The translations under genes were made by a program, and so were the position numbers. Positions 43,701 through 58,354 of a DNA stretch of 64,000 bases are shown one piece after another. Source of the stretch: Orychophragmus violaceus (taxonomy: Eukaryota > Streptophyta > Magnoliopsida > Brassicales > Brassicaceae); the NCBI GenBank assembly GCA_030180135.1, contig CM058239.1, positions 116,531,318 through 116,595,317 on the forward strand, read 5' to 3'. Position 1 is the first letter of the stretch. Every line of letters starts with the position of its first letter. The notes under the pieces are model-generated. The model was not told the origin of the DNA. It searched no databases and saw only the letters and a list, made by a program, of their open reading frames with translations.

Positions 43701-46700
43701 GAGGTCTGGTGAAGAAATTGGTGGAAAACAAATGACCCGAAAAACCCGTCTATACACCGTGGGAAGGTTATAGCCTACCGAGAACCAAGGTTCCTTGACC
43801 CGAAAAAATTGACTCGAGTTTTTTTGAAACTATCAAGACCCAAACCTCTCAAATGGATAACAAAGAGGTCTGGTGAAGAAATTGGTGGAAAAACAATGAC
43901 GGGATAGGATAAACTGATTCTATCCACCGGGGGAAGGATCCTAATGCCAAAACCTCCTAATGGACTGACGGTAAGGACTATCTCGGCCATATTGACTAAC
44001 GAGATGGATTATCCTGACCAGATGCACTGCCAAGAAGGATTCATTTTGGCCCCAGGAAGAATTGGATCGAGTTTTTTTGAAACTATCATGACCAAAACCC
44101 TTAAAATGGGATAACAAAGAGGTCTGGTGAAGAAATTGGTGGAAAAAACAATGACGGGATAGGATAAACTGATTCTATCCACCGGGGGAAGGATCCTAAG
44201 GCCAAAACCTCCTAATAGACTGACGGGAAGGACTATCTCGGCCATACTGACTAACGGGATGGATTATCCTGACCAGATGCACCGCCGAGAAGGATTCTAA
44301 GGCCAAAATGCAAGTTTCCATGACCCAGGAAGAATTGGATCGAGTTTTTTTGAAACTATCATGACCAAAACCCTTAAAATGGGATATAAAAGAGGTCTGG
44401 TGAAGAAATTGGTGGAAAAAATGACCCGAAAAACCCGTCTATACACCGTGGGAAGGTTATAGCCTACCGAGAACCAAGGTTCCTTGACCCGAAAAAATTG
44501 ACTCGAGTTTTTTTTAAACTATCAAGACCCAAACCTCTCAAATGGATAACAAAGAGGTCTGGTGAAGAAATTGGTGGAAAAAACAATGACGGGATAGGAT
44601 AAACTGATTCTATCCACCGGGGGAAGGATCCTAAGGCCAAAACCTCCTAATGGACTGACGGGAAGGAATATCTCGGCCATACTGACTAACGGGATGGATT
44701 ATCCTGACCAGATGCACCGCCGAGAAGGATTCTAAGGCCAAAATGCAAGTTTCCATGACCCAGGAAGAATTGGATCGAGTTTTTTTGAAACTATCATGAC
44801 CAAAACCCTTAAAATGGGATATAAAACAGGTCTTGTGAAGAAATTGGTGGAAAACAAATGACCCGAAAAACCCGTCTATACACCGTGGGAAGGTTATAGC
44901 CTATCGAGAACCAAGGTTCCATGACCCGAAAAAAATTGACTCGAGTTTTTTTGAAACTATCAAGACCCAAACCTCTCAAATGGATAACAAAGAGGTCTGG
45001 TGAAGAAATTGGTGGAAAAAACAATGACGGGATAGGATAAACTGATTCTATCCACCGGGGGAAGGATACTAAGGCCAAAACCTCCTAATGGACTGACGGG
45101 AAGGACTATCTCGGCCATACTGACTAACGGGATGGATTATCCTGACCAGATGCACCGCCGAGAAGGATTCTAAGGCCAAAAAACCACCCTAAATGACGTA
45201 AGGTGTGGAATCCCTCGGCCAAAACAACAAAGGACTAGCATTCTCGCGGCCAGAATGACTGACGGGACGAAAACGAACTGACGTGAAGGACTATCTCGGC
45301 CATACTGACTAACGGGATGGAAACGAACTGACGGGAAGGACTATCTCGGCCATACTGACTGACGTGATGGATTATCCTGACCAGATGCACCGCCGGGAAG
45401 GATCCTAAGGCCAAAAAACCACCCTAAATGACGTAAGGTGTGGAATCCCTCGGCCAAAAAAACAAAGGACTAGCATTCTCGCGGCCAGAATGACTGACGG
45501 GACGGAAACGAACTGACGAGAAGGACTATCTCGGCCATACTGACTAACGGGATGGAAACGAACTGACGGGAAGGACTATCTCAGCCATACTGACTGACGT
45601 GATGGATTATCCTGACCGGATGAACCGCCGGGAAGGATCCTAAGGCCAAAACCTCCTAATGGACTGACGGGAAGGACTATCTCGGCCATACTGACTAACG
45701 GGATGGATTATCCTGACCAGATGAACCTCCGGGAAGGATCCTAAGGCCAAAAAACCACCCTAAATGACGTAAGGTGTGGAATCCCTCGGCCAAAACAACA
45801 AAGGACTAGCATTCTCGCGGCCACAATGACTGACGGGATGGAAACGGACTGACGGGAATAACTATATCGGCCATACTGACTGACGGGATGGAAACGAACT
45901 GACGGAAAGGACTATCTTGGCCATACTGACTAACGTGATGGATTATCCTGACCAGATGCACCGCCGAGAAGGATTCTAAGGCCAAAATGCAAGTTTCCAT
46001 GACCCATGAAGAATTTGATCGAGTTTTTTGAAACTATCATGACCAAAACCCTTAAAATGGGATATAAAAGAGGTCTGGTGAAGAAATTGGTGGAAAACAA
46101 ATGACCCGAAAAAACCGTCTATACACCGTGGATGGAAACGAACTGACGGGAAGGACTATCTCGGCCATACTGACTAACGGGATGGATTATCATGACCAGA
46201 TGAACCGCCGGGAAGGATCCTAAGACCAAAAACCCACCCTAAATGACGTAAGGTGTGGAATCCCTCGACCAAAAAAACAAAGGACTAGCATTCTCGCGGC
46301 CAGAATGACTGACGGGATGGAAACGAACTGACAGAAAGGACTATCTTGGCCATACTGACTAACGTGATGGATTATCCTGACCAGATGCACCGCCGAGAAG
46401 GATTCTAAGGCCAAAATGCAAGTTTCCATGACCCAGGAAGAATTGGATCGAGTTTTTTTGAAACTATCATGACCAAAACCCTTAAAATGGGATATAAAAG
46501 AGGTCTGGTGAAGAAATTGGTGGAAAAAACAATGACGGGATAGGATAAACAGATTCTATCCACCGGGGGAAGGATCTTAAGGCCAAAACCTCCTAATGGA
46601 CTGACAGGAAGGACTATCTCGGCCATACTGACTAACGGGATGGATTATCCTGACCAGATGCACTGCCGAGAAGGATTCTAAGGCCAAAATGCAAGTTTCC

Positions 46701-47645
46701 ACCAATGACGGGATGGATTATCCTTTCCAGATGCACCGCCGAGAAGGATTCTAAGGGGCCAAAAAACCACCCTAATGACGTAAGGTGTGGAATCCCTCGG
46801 CCAAAACAACAAAGGACTAGCATTCTCGCGATGGATTATCCTGACCAGATGCACCGCCGAGAAGGATTCTAAGGCCAAAACCTCCTAATGGACTGACGGG
46901 AAGGACTATCTCGGCCAAACTGACTGACGTGATGGATTATCCTGACCAGATGCACCGCCGAGAAGGATTCTAAGGCCAAAACCTCCTAATGAACTGACGT
47001 GAAGGACTATCTTGGCCATACTGACTAACGGGATGGAAACGAACTGACGGGAAGGACTATCTCGGCCATACTGACTGACGTGATGGATTATCCTGACCAG
47101 ATGCACCGCCGAGAAGGATTCTAAGGCCAAAACCTCCTAATGAACTGACGTAAAGGACTATCTTGGCCATACTGACTAACGGGATGGAAACGAACTGACG
47201 GGAAGGACTATCTCGGCCATACTGACTGACGTGATGGATTATCCTGACCAGATGCACCGCCGAGAACTATTCTAAGGCCAAAACCTCCTAATGGACTGAC
47301 GGGAAGGACTATCTCGGCCATACTGACTGACGGGACGGAAACAAACTGACATGAAGGACTATCTCGGCCATACTGACTAACGGGATGGAAAGGAATTGAC
47401 GGGAAGGACTATCTCAGTCATACTGACTAACGGGATGGAAACGAACTGACGGGAAGGACTATCTCGGCCATACTGACTAACGGGATGGATTATCCTGACC
47501 AGATGCACCGCCGAGAAGGATTCTAAGGCCAAAATGCAAGTTTCCATGACCCATGAAGAATTGGATCGAGTTTTTTTTAAACTATCATGACCAAAACCCT
47601 TAAAATGGGATATAAAAGAGGTCTGATGAAGAAATTGGTGGAAAA
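40740..47645. repeat. large array duplication, copy 2 (partner 13180-21525)
   Basis: See the partner for the offsets. It has one more monomer near 41.3 kb and one fewer 1583-bp unit, plus a small rearrangement at 44041-44051. Confidence 0.75.
44041..44053. repeat. micro-inversion with deletion in the array
   Basis: The partner at about 16318 reads GGATTCTAAGGCCAAAATGC and on to CATGACCCAGG. Here it reads GGATTCATTTTGGCCCCAGG. The nine bases ATTTTGGCC (44043-44051) are the reverse complement of GGCCAAAAT, and the neighbouring bases are missing. Confidence 0.75.
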
Positions 47646-50068
47646 AACAATGACGGGATAGGATAAACTGATTCTATCCACCGGTGGAAGGATCCTAAGG
47701 CCAAAACCTCCTAATGGACTACTGGGATGGAAACGAACTGACGGGAAGGACTATCTCAGCCATACTGACTGACGTGATGGATTATCCTGACCGGATGAAC
47801 CGCCAGGAAGGATCCTAAGGACAAAACCTCCTAATGGACTGACGGAAAGGACTATCTTGGCCATACTGACTAACGGGATGGATTATCATGACCGGATGAA
47901 CCGTCGGGAAGGATCCTAAGACCAAAAAACCACCCTAAATGACGTAAGGTGTGGAATCCCTCGACTAAAAAAACAAAGGACTAGCATTCTCGCGGCCAGA
48001 ATGACTGACAGGATGGAAACGAACTGACGGAAAGGACTATCTTGGCCATACTGACTAACGTGATGGATTATCCTGACCAGATGCACCGCCGAGAAGGATT
48101 CTAAGGCCAAAATGCAAGTTTCCATGACCCAAGAAGAATTGGATCGAGTTTTTTTGAAACTATCATGACCAAAACCCTTAAAATGGGATATAAAAGAGGT
48201 CTGGTGAAGAAATTGGTGGAAAAAACAATGACGGGATAGGATAAACTGATTCTATCCACCGGGGGAAGGATCCTAAGGCCAAAACCTCCTAATGGACTGA
48301 CGGGAAGGACTATCTCGGCCATACTGACTAACGGGATGGATTATCCTGACCAGATGCACCGCCGAGAAGGATTCTAAGGCCAAAATGCAAGTTTCCACCA
48401 ATGACGGGATGGATTATCCTTTCCAGATGCACCGCCGAGAAGGATTCTAAGGGGCCAAAAAACAACCCTAATGACGTAAGGTGTGGAATCCCTCGGCCAA
48501 AACAACAAAGGACTAGAATTCTCGCGATGGATTATCCTGACCAGATGCACCGCCGAGAAGGATTCTAAGGCCAAAACCTCCTAATTGACGCACGGGAAGG
48601 ACTATCTCGGCCATACTGACTGACGTGATTGATTATCCTGACCAGATGCACCGCCGAGAAGGATTCTAAGGCCAAAACCTCCTAATGGACTGACGGGAAG
48701 GACTATCTCGGCCAAACTGACTGACGGGACGGAAACAAACTGACGTGAAGGACTATCTCGGCCATACTGACTAACGGGATGGAAACGAATTGACGGGAAG
48801 GACTATCTCAGTCATACTGACTAACGGGATGGAAACGAACTGACGGGAAGGACTATCTCGGCCATACTGACTAACGGGATGGATTATCCTGACCAGATGC
48901 ACCGCCGAGAAGGATTCTAAGGCCAAAATGCAAGTTTCCATGACCCATGAAGAATTGGATCGAGTTTTTTTGAAACTATCATGACCAAAACCCTTAAAAT
49001 GGGATATAAAAGAGGTCTGATGAAGAAATTGGTGGAAAAAACAATGACGGGATAGGATAAACTGATTCTATCCACCGGTGGAAGGATCCTAAGGCCAAAA
49101 CCTCCTAATGGACTACTGGGATGGAAACGAACTGACGGGAAGGACTATCTCAGCCATACTGACTGACGTGATGGATTATCCTGACCGGATGAACCGCCAG
49201 GAAGGATCCTAAGGACAAAACCTCCTAATGGACTGACGGAAAGGACTATCTTGGCCATACTGACTAACGGGATGGATTATCATGACCGGATGAACCGTCG
49301 GGAAGGATCCTAAGACCAAAAAACCACCCTAAATGACGTAAGGTGTGGAATCCCTCGACTAAAAAAACAAAGGACTAGCATTCTCGCGGCCAGAATGACT
49401 GACAGGATGGAAACGAACTGACGGAAAGGACTATCTTGGCCATACTGACTAACGTGATGGATTATCCTGACCAGATGCACCGCCGAGAAGGATTCTAAGG
49501 CCAAAATGCAAGTTTCCATGACCCAAGAAGAATTGGATCGAGTTTTTTTGAAACTATCATGACCAAAACCCTTAAAATGGGATATAAAAGAGGTCTGGTG
49601 AAGAAATTGGTGGAAAAAACAATGACGGGATAGGATAAACTGATTCTATCCACCGGGGGAAGGATCCTAAGGCCAAAACCTCCTAATGGACTGACGGGAA
49701 GGACTATCTCGGCCATACTGACTAACGGGATGGATTATCCTGACCAGATGCACCGCCGAGAAGGATTCTAAGGCCAAAATGCAAGTTTTCACCAATGACG
49801 GGATGGATTATCCTTTCCAGATGCACCGCCGAGAAGGATTCTAAGGGGCCAAAAAACCACCCTAATGACGTAAGGTGTGGAATCCCTCGGCCAAAACAAC
49901 AAAGGACTAGAATTCTCGCGATGGATTATCCTGACCAGATGCACCGCCGAGAAGGATTCTAAGGCCAAAACCTCCTAATTGACGCACGGGAAGGACTATC
50001 TCGGCCATACTGACTGACGTGATTGATTATCCTGACCAGATGCACCGCCGAGAAGGATTCTAAGGCCA
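47281..50068. repeat. higher-order tandem repeat, 1394-bp period, two copies
   Basis: GACGGGACGGAAACAAACTG, CTCAGTCATACTG, CCACCGGTGGAAGG and GGACTACTGGGATGG recur in order at a 1394-base offset. Confidence 0.83.
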
Positions 50069-53000
50069 AAACCTCCTAATGAACTGACGTGAAAGACTAT
50101 CTTGGCCATACTGACTAACGGGATGGAAACGAACTGACGGGAAGGACTATCTCGGCCATACTGACAGACGTGATGGATTATCCTGACCAGATGCACCGCC
50201 GAGAAGGATTCTAAGGCCAAAACCTCCTAATGAACTGACGTGAAGGACTATCTTGGCCATACTGACTAACGGGATGGAAACGAACTGACGGGAAGGACTA
50301 TCTCGGCCATACTGACTGACGTGATGGATTATCCTGACCAGATGCACCGCCGAGAAGGATTCTAAGGCCAAAACCTCCTAATGGACTGACGGGAAAGACT
50401 ATCTCGGCCATACTGACTGACGGGACGGAAACGAACTGACGTGAAGGACTATCTCGGCCATACTGACTAACGGGATATAAACGAAATGACGGGAAGGACT
50501 ATCTCGGCCATACTGACTAACGGGATGGAAATGAACTGACGGGAAGGACTATCTCGGCTATACTGACTAACGGGATGGATTATCCTGACCAAATGCACCG
50601 CCGAGAAGGATTCTAAGGCAAAAATACAAGTTTCCATGACCCAGGAAGAATTGGATCGAGTTTTTTTGAAACTATCATGGCCAAAACCCTTAAAATGGGA
50701 TATAAAAGAGGTCTGGTGAAGAAATTGGTGGAAAAAACAATGACGGGATAGGATAAACTGATTCTATCCACCAGGGGAAGGATCCTAAGGCCAAAACCTC
50801 CTAATGGACTACCGGGATGGAAACGAACTGACGGGAAGGACTATCTCAGCCATACTGACTGACGTGATGGATTATCCTGACCGGATGAACCACCGGGAAG
50901 GATCCTAAGGCCAAAACCTCCTAATGGACTGACGGAAAGGATTATCTTGGCCATACTAACTAACGGGATGGATTATCATGGCCGGATGAACCGCCGGGAA
51001 GGATCCTAAGGCCAAAAAACAACCCTAAATGACGTAAGGTGTGGAATCCCTCGACCAAAAAAACAAAGGACTAGCATTCTCGCGGCCAGAATGACTGACG
51101 GGATGGAAACGAACTGACGGGAATGACTATCTCGGCCATACTGACTGACGGGATGGAAACGAACTGACGGGAAGGACTATCTCGGCCATACTGACTGACG
51201 GAAGGACTATCTCGGCCATACTGACTAACGGATGGATTATCCTGACCAGATGCACCGCCGAGAAGGATTCTAAGGCCAAAATGCAAGTTTCCATGACCCA
51301 CGAAGAATTGGATCGAGTTTTTTTGAAACTATCATGACCAAAACCCTTAAAATGGGATATAAAAGAGGTCTGGTGAAGAAATTGGTGGAAAACAAATGAC
51401 TCGAAAAACCCGTCTATACACCGTGGGAAGGTTATAGCCTACCGAGAACCAAGGTTCCTTGACCCGAAAAAATTGACACGAGTTTTTTTTGAAACTATCA
51501 AGACCCAAACCTCTCAAATGGATAATAAAGAGGTCTGGTGAAGAAATTGGTGGAAAAAACAATGACGGGATAGGATAAACTGATTCTATCCACCGGGGGA
51601 AGGATCCTAAGGCCAAAACCTCCTAATGGACTGACGGGAAGGACTATCTCGGCCATACTGACTACCTGGATGGATTATCCTGACCAGATGCACCGCCGAG
51701 AAGGATTCTAAGGCCAAAATGCAAGTTTCCATGACCCAGGAAGAATTGGATCGAGTTTTTTTGAAACTATCCTGACCAAAACCCTTAAAATGGAGTCCGT
51801 ATGGCCGAGATAGTCCTTCCCGTCAGTTCGTTTCCATCCCGTTAGTCAGTATGGCTAAGGGAGTTCTTCCCGTCAATTTTTTCGGGTTAAGGAACCTTGG
51901 TTCTTGGTAGGCTATAACCTTCCCACGGTGTATAGACGGGTTTTTCGGGTCATTTGTTTTCCACCAATTTCTTCACCAGACCAATTTTATATCCCATTTT
52001 AAGGGTTTTGGTCATGATAGTTTCAAAAAACCTCGATCCAATTCTTCCTGGGTCATGGAAACTTGCATTTTGGCCTTAGAATCCTTCTCGGCGGTGCATC
52101 TGGTCATGATAATCCACCCTAAAATCCACCGGGGGAAGGATCCTAAGGCCAAAACCTCCTAATGGACTGACGGGAAGGACTATCTCGGCCATACTGACTG
52201 ACGTGATGGATTATCCTGATTGACGGGATGGATTATCATGACCGGATGCACCGCCGAGAAGGATTATAAGGCCAAAATGCAAGTTTCCATGACCCAGGAA
52301 GAATTGGAACGAGTTTTTTTGAAACTCGATCCAAAACCCTTAAAATGGGATATAAAAGAGGTCTGGTGAAGAAATTGGTGGAAAAAAAATGACCCGAAAA
52401 ACCCGTCTATACACCGTGGGAAGGTTATAGCCTACCGAGAACCAAGGTTCCTTGACCCGAAAAAAATTGACTCGAGTTTTTTGAAACTATCAAGACCCAA
52501 ACCTCTCAAATGGATAACAAAACCACCCTAATGGACGTAAGGTGTGGATAATCCATCCCGTCAATCAGTATGGCCGAGATAGTCCTTCCCGTCGGTCCAT
52601 TAGGATGTTTTGGCCTTAGGATCCTTCCCCCGATGGATAGAATCAGTTTATCCTATCCCGTTAGTCAGTATGGCCGAGATAGTCCTTCCCGTCAGTTCGT
52701 TTCCATCCCGTTAGTCAATATGACCGAGATAGTCCTTCCCGTCAGTCCATTAGGAGGACGGAAAGGTCTATCTTGGCTATACTGACTAACGTGATGGATT
52801 ATCCTGACCAGATGCACCGCCGAGAAGGATTCTAAGGCCAAAAACCACCCTAAATGACGTAAGGTGTGGAATCCCTCGGCCAAAACAACAAAGGACTAGC
52901 ATTATCTCTTCCATACTGACTAACGGGATGGATTATCCTGACCAGATGCACCGCCGAGAAGGATTCTAAGGCCAAAATGCAAGTTTCCATGACCCAGGAA

Positions 53001-56000
53001 GAATTGGATCGAGTTTTTTTGAAACTATCATGACCAAAACCCTTAAAATGGGATATAAAAGAGGTCTGGTGAAGAAATCAGTTTATCCTATCCCGTCATT
53101 GTTTTTTCCACCAATTTCTTCACCAGACCTCTTTGTTATCCATTTGAGAGGTTTGGGTCTTGATAGTTTCAAAAAAACTCGAGTCAATTTTTTCGGGTCA
53201 AGGAACCTTGGTTCTCGATAGGCTATAACCTTCCCACGGTGTATAGACGGGTTTTTCGGGTCATTTGTTTTCCACCAATTTCTTCACCAGACCTCTTTTA
53301 TATCCCATTTTAAGGGTTTTCGTCATGATAGTTTCAAAAAAACTCGATCTAATTCTTCCTGGGTCATGGAAACTTGCATTTTGGCCTTAGAATCCTTCCC
53401 GGCGATGCATCTGGTCAGGATAATCCATCCCGTTAGTCAGTATGGCCGAGATAGTCCTTCCCGTCAGTCCATTAGGAGGTTTTGGCCTTAGAATCCTTCT
53501 CGGCGGTGCATCTGGTCAGGATAATCCATCCCGTTAGTCAGTATGGCCGAGATAGTCCTTTCCGTCAGTTCGTTTCCGTCCCGTCAGTCATTCTGGCCGC
53601 GAGAATGCTAGTCCTTTGTTCTTTTGGCCAAGGGATTCCACACTTTATGTCATTTAGGGTGGTTTTTTTGCCTTAGGATCCTTCCCGGCGGTTCATCCGG
53701 TCATGATAATCCATCCCGTCAATCAGTATGGCCGAGATAGTCCTTCACGTCAGTTCATTAGGAGGACAATGACGGGATAGGATAAACTGATCCTATCCAC
53801 TGGGGAAGGATCCTAAGGCCAAAACCTCCTAATGGATTGATGGGAAACCAAGGTTCCTTGACCCGAAATAATTGACTCGAGTTTTTTTGAAACTATCAAG
53901 ACCCAAACCTCTCAAATGGATGACAAAGAGGTCTGGTGAAGAAATTGGTGGAAAACAAATGACCCTAAAAAACTCGATCCAATTCTTCCTGGGTCATGGA
54001 AACTTGCATTTTGGCCTTAGAATCCTTCTCGGCGGTGCATCTGGTTAGGATAATCCATCACGTCAGTCAGTATGGCCGAGATATTCTTTCCCGTCAGTCC
54101 ATTAGGAGGTTTTTGCCTTAGGATCCTTCCCCCGATGTATAGACGGGTTTTTTGGTCTTAGGATCCTTCCCGGTGGTTCATCCGGTCATGATAATCCATC
54201 CCGTCAATCAGTATTGCCGAGATATTCCTTCCCGTCAGTCCATTAGGAGGTTTTGGCCTTAGGATCCTTACCGGCGGTGCATCTGGTCAGGATAATCCAT
54301 CCCGTTAGTCAGTATGGCCGAGAGATTCCTTCCCGTCAGTCCATTAGGAGGTTTTGGCCTTAGGATCCTTCCCCCGGTGGATAGAATCAGTTTATCCTAT
54401 CATGACCAAACCTCTCAAATGGATAACAAAGAGGTCTGGTGAAGAAATTGGTGGGAAAAACAATGATTAACGGGATGGAAACGAACTGACGGGAAGGACT
54501 ATCTCGGCCATACTAACTGACGGGATGGATTATCATGACCGGATGCAACCGCCGGGAAGGATCCTAAGGCCAAAAACCACCCTAAATGACGTAAGGTGTG
54601 GAATCCCTCGGCCAAAACAACAAAGGACTAGCATTCTCGCGGCCAGAATGACTGATTCTATCTCGGCCATACTAAACTGACGGGATAGAATCAGTTTATC
54701 CTATCCAAAATAAATGACCCAAAAAACCCGTCTATACATCGTGGGAAGGTTATAGCCTACCGAGAACCAAGGTTCCTTGACTCGAGTTTTTTTGAAACTA
54801 TCAAGACCCAAACCTCTCAAATGGATAACAAAGAGGTCTGGTGAAGAAATTGGTGGAAAACAAATGACCCGAAAAACCCGTCTATACACCGTGGGAAGGT
54901 TATAGCCTACCGAGAAGCAAGTTCTTTGACCCGAAAAAATTGACTCGAGTTTTTTTGAAACTATCAAGACCCAAACCTCTCAAATGGATAACAAAGAGGT
55001 CTGGTGAAGAAATTGGTGGAAAACAAATGACCCGAAAAACCCGTCTATACACCGTGGGAAGGTTATAGCCTACCGAGAACCAAGGTTCCTTGACCCGAAA
55101 AAATTGACTCGAGTTTTTTTGAAACTATCAAGACCCAAACCTCTCAAATGGATAACAAAGAGGTCTGGTGAAGAAATTGGTAGAAAAAACAATGACGGGA
55201 TAGGATAAACTGATTCTATCCACCGGGGGAAGGATCCTAAGGCCAAAACCTCCTAATGGACTGACGGGAAGGAATATCTCAGCCATACTGACTGACGTGA
55301 TGGATTATTATGACCGGATGAACCGCCGGGAAGGATCCTAAGGCCAAAACCTCCTAATGAACTGACGTGAAGGACTATCTCGGCCATACTGGCTAACGGG
55401 ATGGAAACAATCTGACGGGAAGGACTATCTCGGCCATCTGGTCAGGATAATTCATCCCGTTAGTCATTCTGGCCGCGAGAATGCTAGTCCTTTGTTGTAG
55501 CCTACCGAGAACCAAGGTTCCTTGACCCGAAAAAATTGACTCGAGTTTTTTTGAAACTATCAAGACCCAAACCTCTCAAATGGATAACAAAGAGGTCTGG
55601 TGAAGAAATTGGTGGAAAAAACAATGACGGGATAGGATAAACTGATTCTATCCACCGGGCGAAGGATCCTAAGGCCAAAACCTCCTAATGGACTGACGGG
55701 AAGGAATATCTCGGCCATACTGATTGACGGGATGGATTATCATGACCGGATGAACCGCCGGGAAGGATCCTAAGGCCAAAAACCACCCTAAATGACGTAA
55801 GGTGTGGAATCCCTCGGCCAAAACAACAAAGGACTAGCATTCTCGCGGCCAGAATGACTGACGGGACGGAAACGAACTGACGTGAAGGACTATCTCGGCC
55901 ATATTGACTAACGGGATGGAAACGAACTGACGGGAATGACTATCTCGGCCATACTGATTGACTGGATGGATTATCATGACCGGATGAACCGCCGGGAAGG

Positions 56001-58083
56001 ATCCTAAGGCCAAAAACCACCCTAAATGACGTAAGGTGTGGAATCCCTCGACCAAAAAAACAAAGGACTAGCATTCTCGTGGCCAGAATGACTGACAGGA
56101 CGGAAACGAACTGACGTGAAGGACTATCTCGGCCATACTGACTAACGGGATGGAAACGAACTGACGGGAAGGACTATCTCGGCCATACTAATTGACGGGA
56201 TGGATTATCATGACCGGTTGAACCGCCGGGAAGGATTCTAAGGCCAAAAAACCACCCTAAATGACGTAAGGTGTGGAATCCCTCGACCAAAAAAACAAAG
56301 GACTAGCATTCTCGCGGGCAGAATGACTGACGGGATGGAAACAAACTGACGTGAAGGACTATCTCGGCCATACTGACTAACGGGATGGAAACGAACTGAC
56401 GTGAAGGACTATCTCGGCCATACTGACTAACGGGATGGATTATCATGCCCGGATGAACCGCCGGGAAGGATCCTAAGGCCAAAACCTCCTAATGAACTGA
56501 CGTGAAGGACTATCTCGGCCATACTGACTAACGGGATGGAAACGAACTGACGAGAAGGACTGTCTCGGCCATACTGACTGACGGGATGGATTATCCTGAC
56601 CGGATGAACCGCCGAGAAGTATAACCTTCCCACGGTGTATAGACGGGTTTTTCGGGTCATTTGTTTTCCACCAATTTCTTCACCAGACCTCTTTTACATC
56701 CCATTTTAAGGGTTTTGGTCATGATAGTTTCAAAAAAACTCGATCCAATTCTTCCTGGGTCATGGAAACTTGCATTTTGGCCTTAGGATCCTTCTCGGCG
56801 GTGCATCTGGTCAGGATAATACATCTCGTTAGTCAGTATGGCCAAGATAGTTCTTCACGTCAGTTCATTAGGAGGTTTTGGCCTTAGAATCCTTATCGGC
56901 GGTGCATCTGGTCAGGATAATCCATCCCGTTAGTCAGTATGGCCGAGATAGTTCCAAAACCCCTAATGGACTGATGGGAAGGAACATCCCGTTAGTCAGG
57001 ATGGCCGAGATAGTCCTTCCCGTCAGTTCGTTTCCATCCCGTTAGTCAGTATGGCCGAGATAGTCCTTCACGTCAGTTCGTTTCCGTCCTGTCAGTCATT
57101 CTGGCCGCGAGAATGCTAGTCCTTAGTTTTTTTGGTCGAGGGATTCCACACCTTACGTCATTTAGGGTGGTTTTTTGGCCTTAGGATCCTTCCCGGCGGT
57201 TCATCCGTTCATGATAATCCATCCCGTCAATCAGTATGGCCGAGACAGTCCTTCCCGTCAGTCCATTAGGATGTTTTGGCCTTAGGATCCTTCCCCCGGT
57301 GGATAGAATCAGTTTATCCTATCCCGTCATTGTTTTTTCCACCAATTTCTTCACCAGACCTCTTTGTTATCCATTTGAGAGGTTTGGGTCTTCATAGTTT
57401 CAAAAAAACTCGAGTCAATTTTTTCGGGTCAAGGAACCTTGGTTCTCGGTAGGCTATAACCTTCCCACGGTGTATAGACGGGTTTTTCGGGTCATTTGTG
57501 TTCAACCAATTTCTTCACCAGACCTCTTTTATATCCCATTTTAAGGGTTTTGGTCATGATAGTTTCAAAAAAACTCGATCCAATTCTTCCTGGGTCATGG
57601 AAACTTGCATTTTGGCCTTAGAATCCTTCCCGGCGGTGCATCTGGTCAGGATAATCCATCCCGTTAGTCAGTATGGCCGAGATAGTCCTTCCCGTCAGTC
57701 CATTTCCATCCCGTTAGTCAGTATGGCCGAGGTAGTCCTTCCCGTCCGTTCGTTTCCATCTCATTAGTCAGTATGGCCGAGATAGTCCTTCTCGTCAGTT
57801 CGTTTCCATCCCGTTAGTCAGTATGGCCGAGATAGTCCTTCACGTCAGTTCGTTTCCGTCCCGTCAGTCATTCTGGCCGCGAGAATGCTAGTCCTTTGTT
57901 GTTTTGGCCGAGGGATTCCACACCTTACGTCATTTAGGGTGGTTTTTTGGCCTTAGGATCCTTCCCGGCGGTTCATCCGGTCATGATAATCAATCCCGTC
58001 AGTCAGTATGGCCGAGATAGTCCTTCCCATCAGTTCGTTTCCATCCCGTTAGTCAGTATGGCCGAGATAGTCCTTCCCGTTAG

Positions 58084-58354
58084 TCCATTAGGAGGTTTTG
58101 GCCTTAGGATCCTTCCCCCGGTGGATAGAATCAGTTTATCCTATCCCGTCATTGTTTTTTCCACCAATTTCTTCACCAGACCTCTTTGTTATCCACTTGA
58201 GAGGTTTGGGTCTTGATAGTTTCAAAACCCAAACCTCTCAAATGGATAACAAAGAGGTATGGTGAAGAAATTGGTGGAAAAAACAATGACGGGATAGGAT
58301 AAACTGATTCTATCCACCGGGGGAAGGATTCTAAGGCCAAAACCTCCTAATGAA
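58084..58354. repeat. long hairpin, arms about 128 bp, loop 15 bases
   Basis: The left arm to 58211 and the right arm from 58227 are near-perfect reverse complements around the loop 58212-58226. Arms run from the B monomer through the GGATYCTAAGGCCAAAA box to CCTCCTAATG. Confidence 0.88.

Larger units (their letters stand above)
35671..51795. repeat. complex satellite array, middle part, uniform orientation
   Basis: About 16 kb of the same modules as 11137-23615, in the same direction. Three levels of tandem structure are visible. Two 151-bp sub-units occur per large unit (38.07-38.37, 46.92-47.21, 50.0-50.3 kb). A large unit of about 1.69 kb occurs as alternating variants, marked by CTCGACTAAAAAAAC versus CTCGACCAAAAAAAC in module D. 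A two-unit block of 3388 bp repeats. No gene. Confidence 0.93.
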
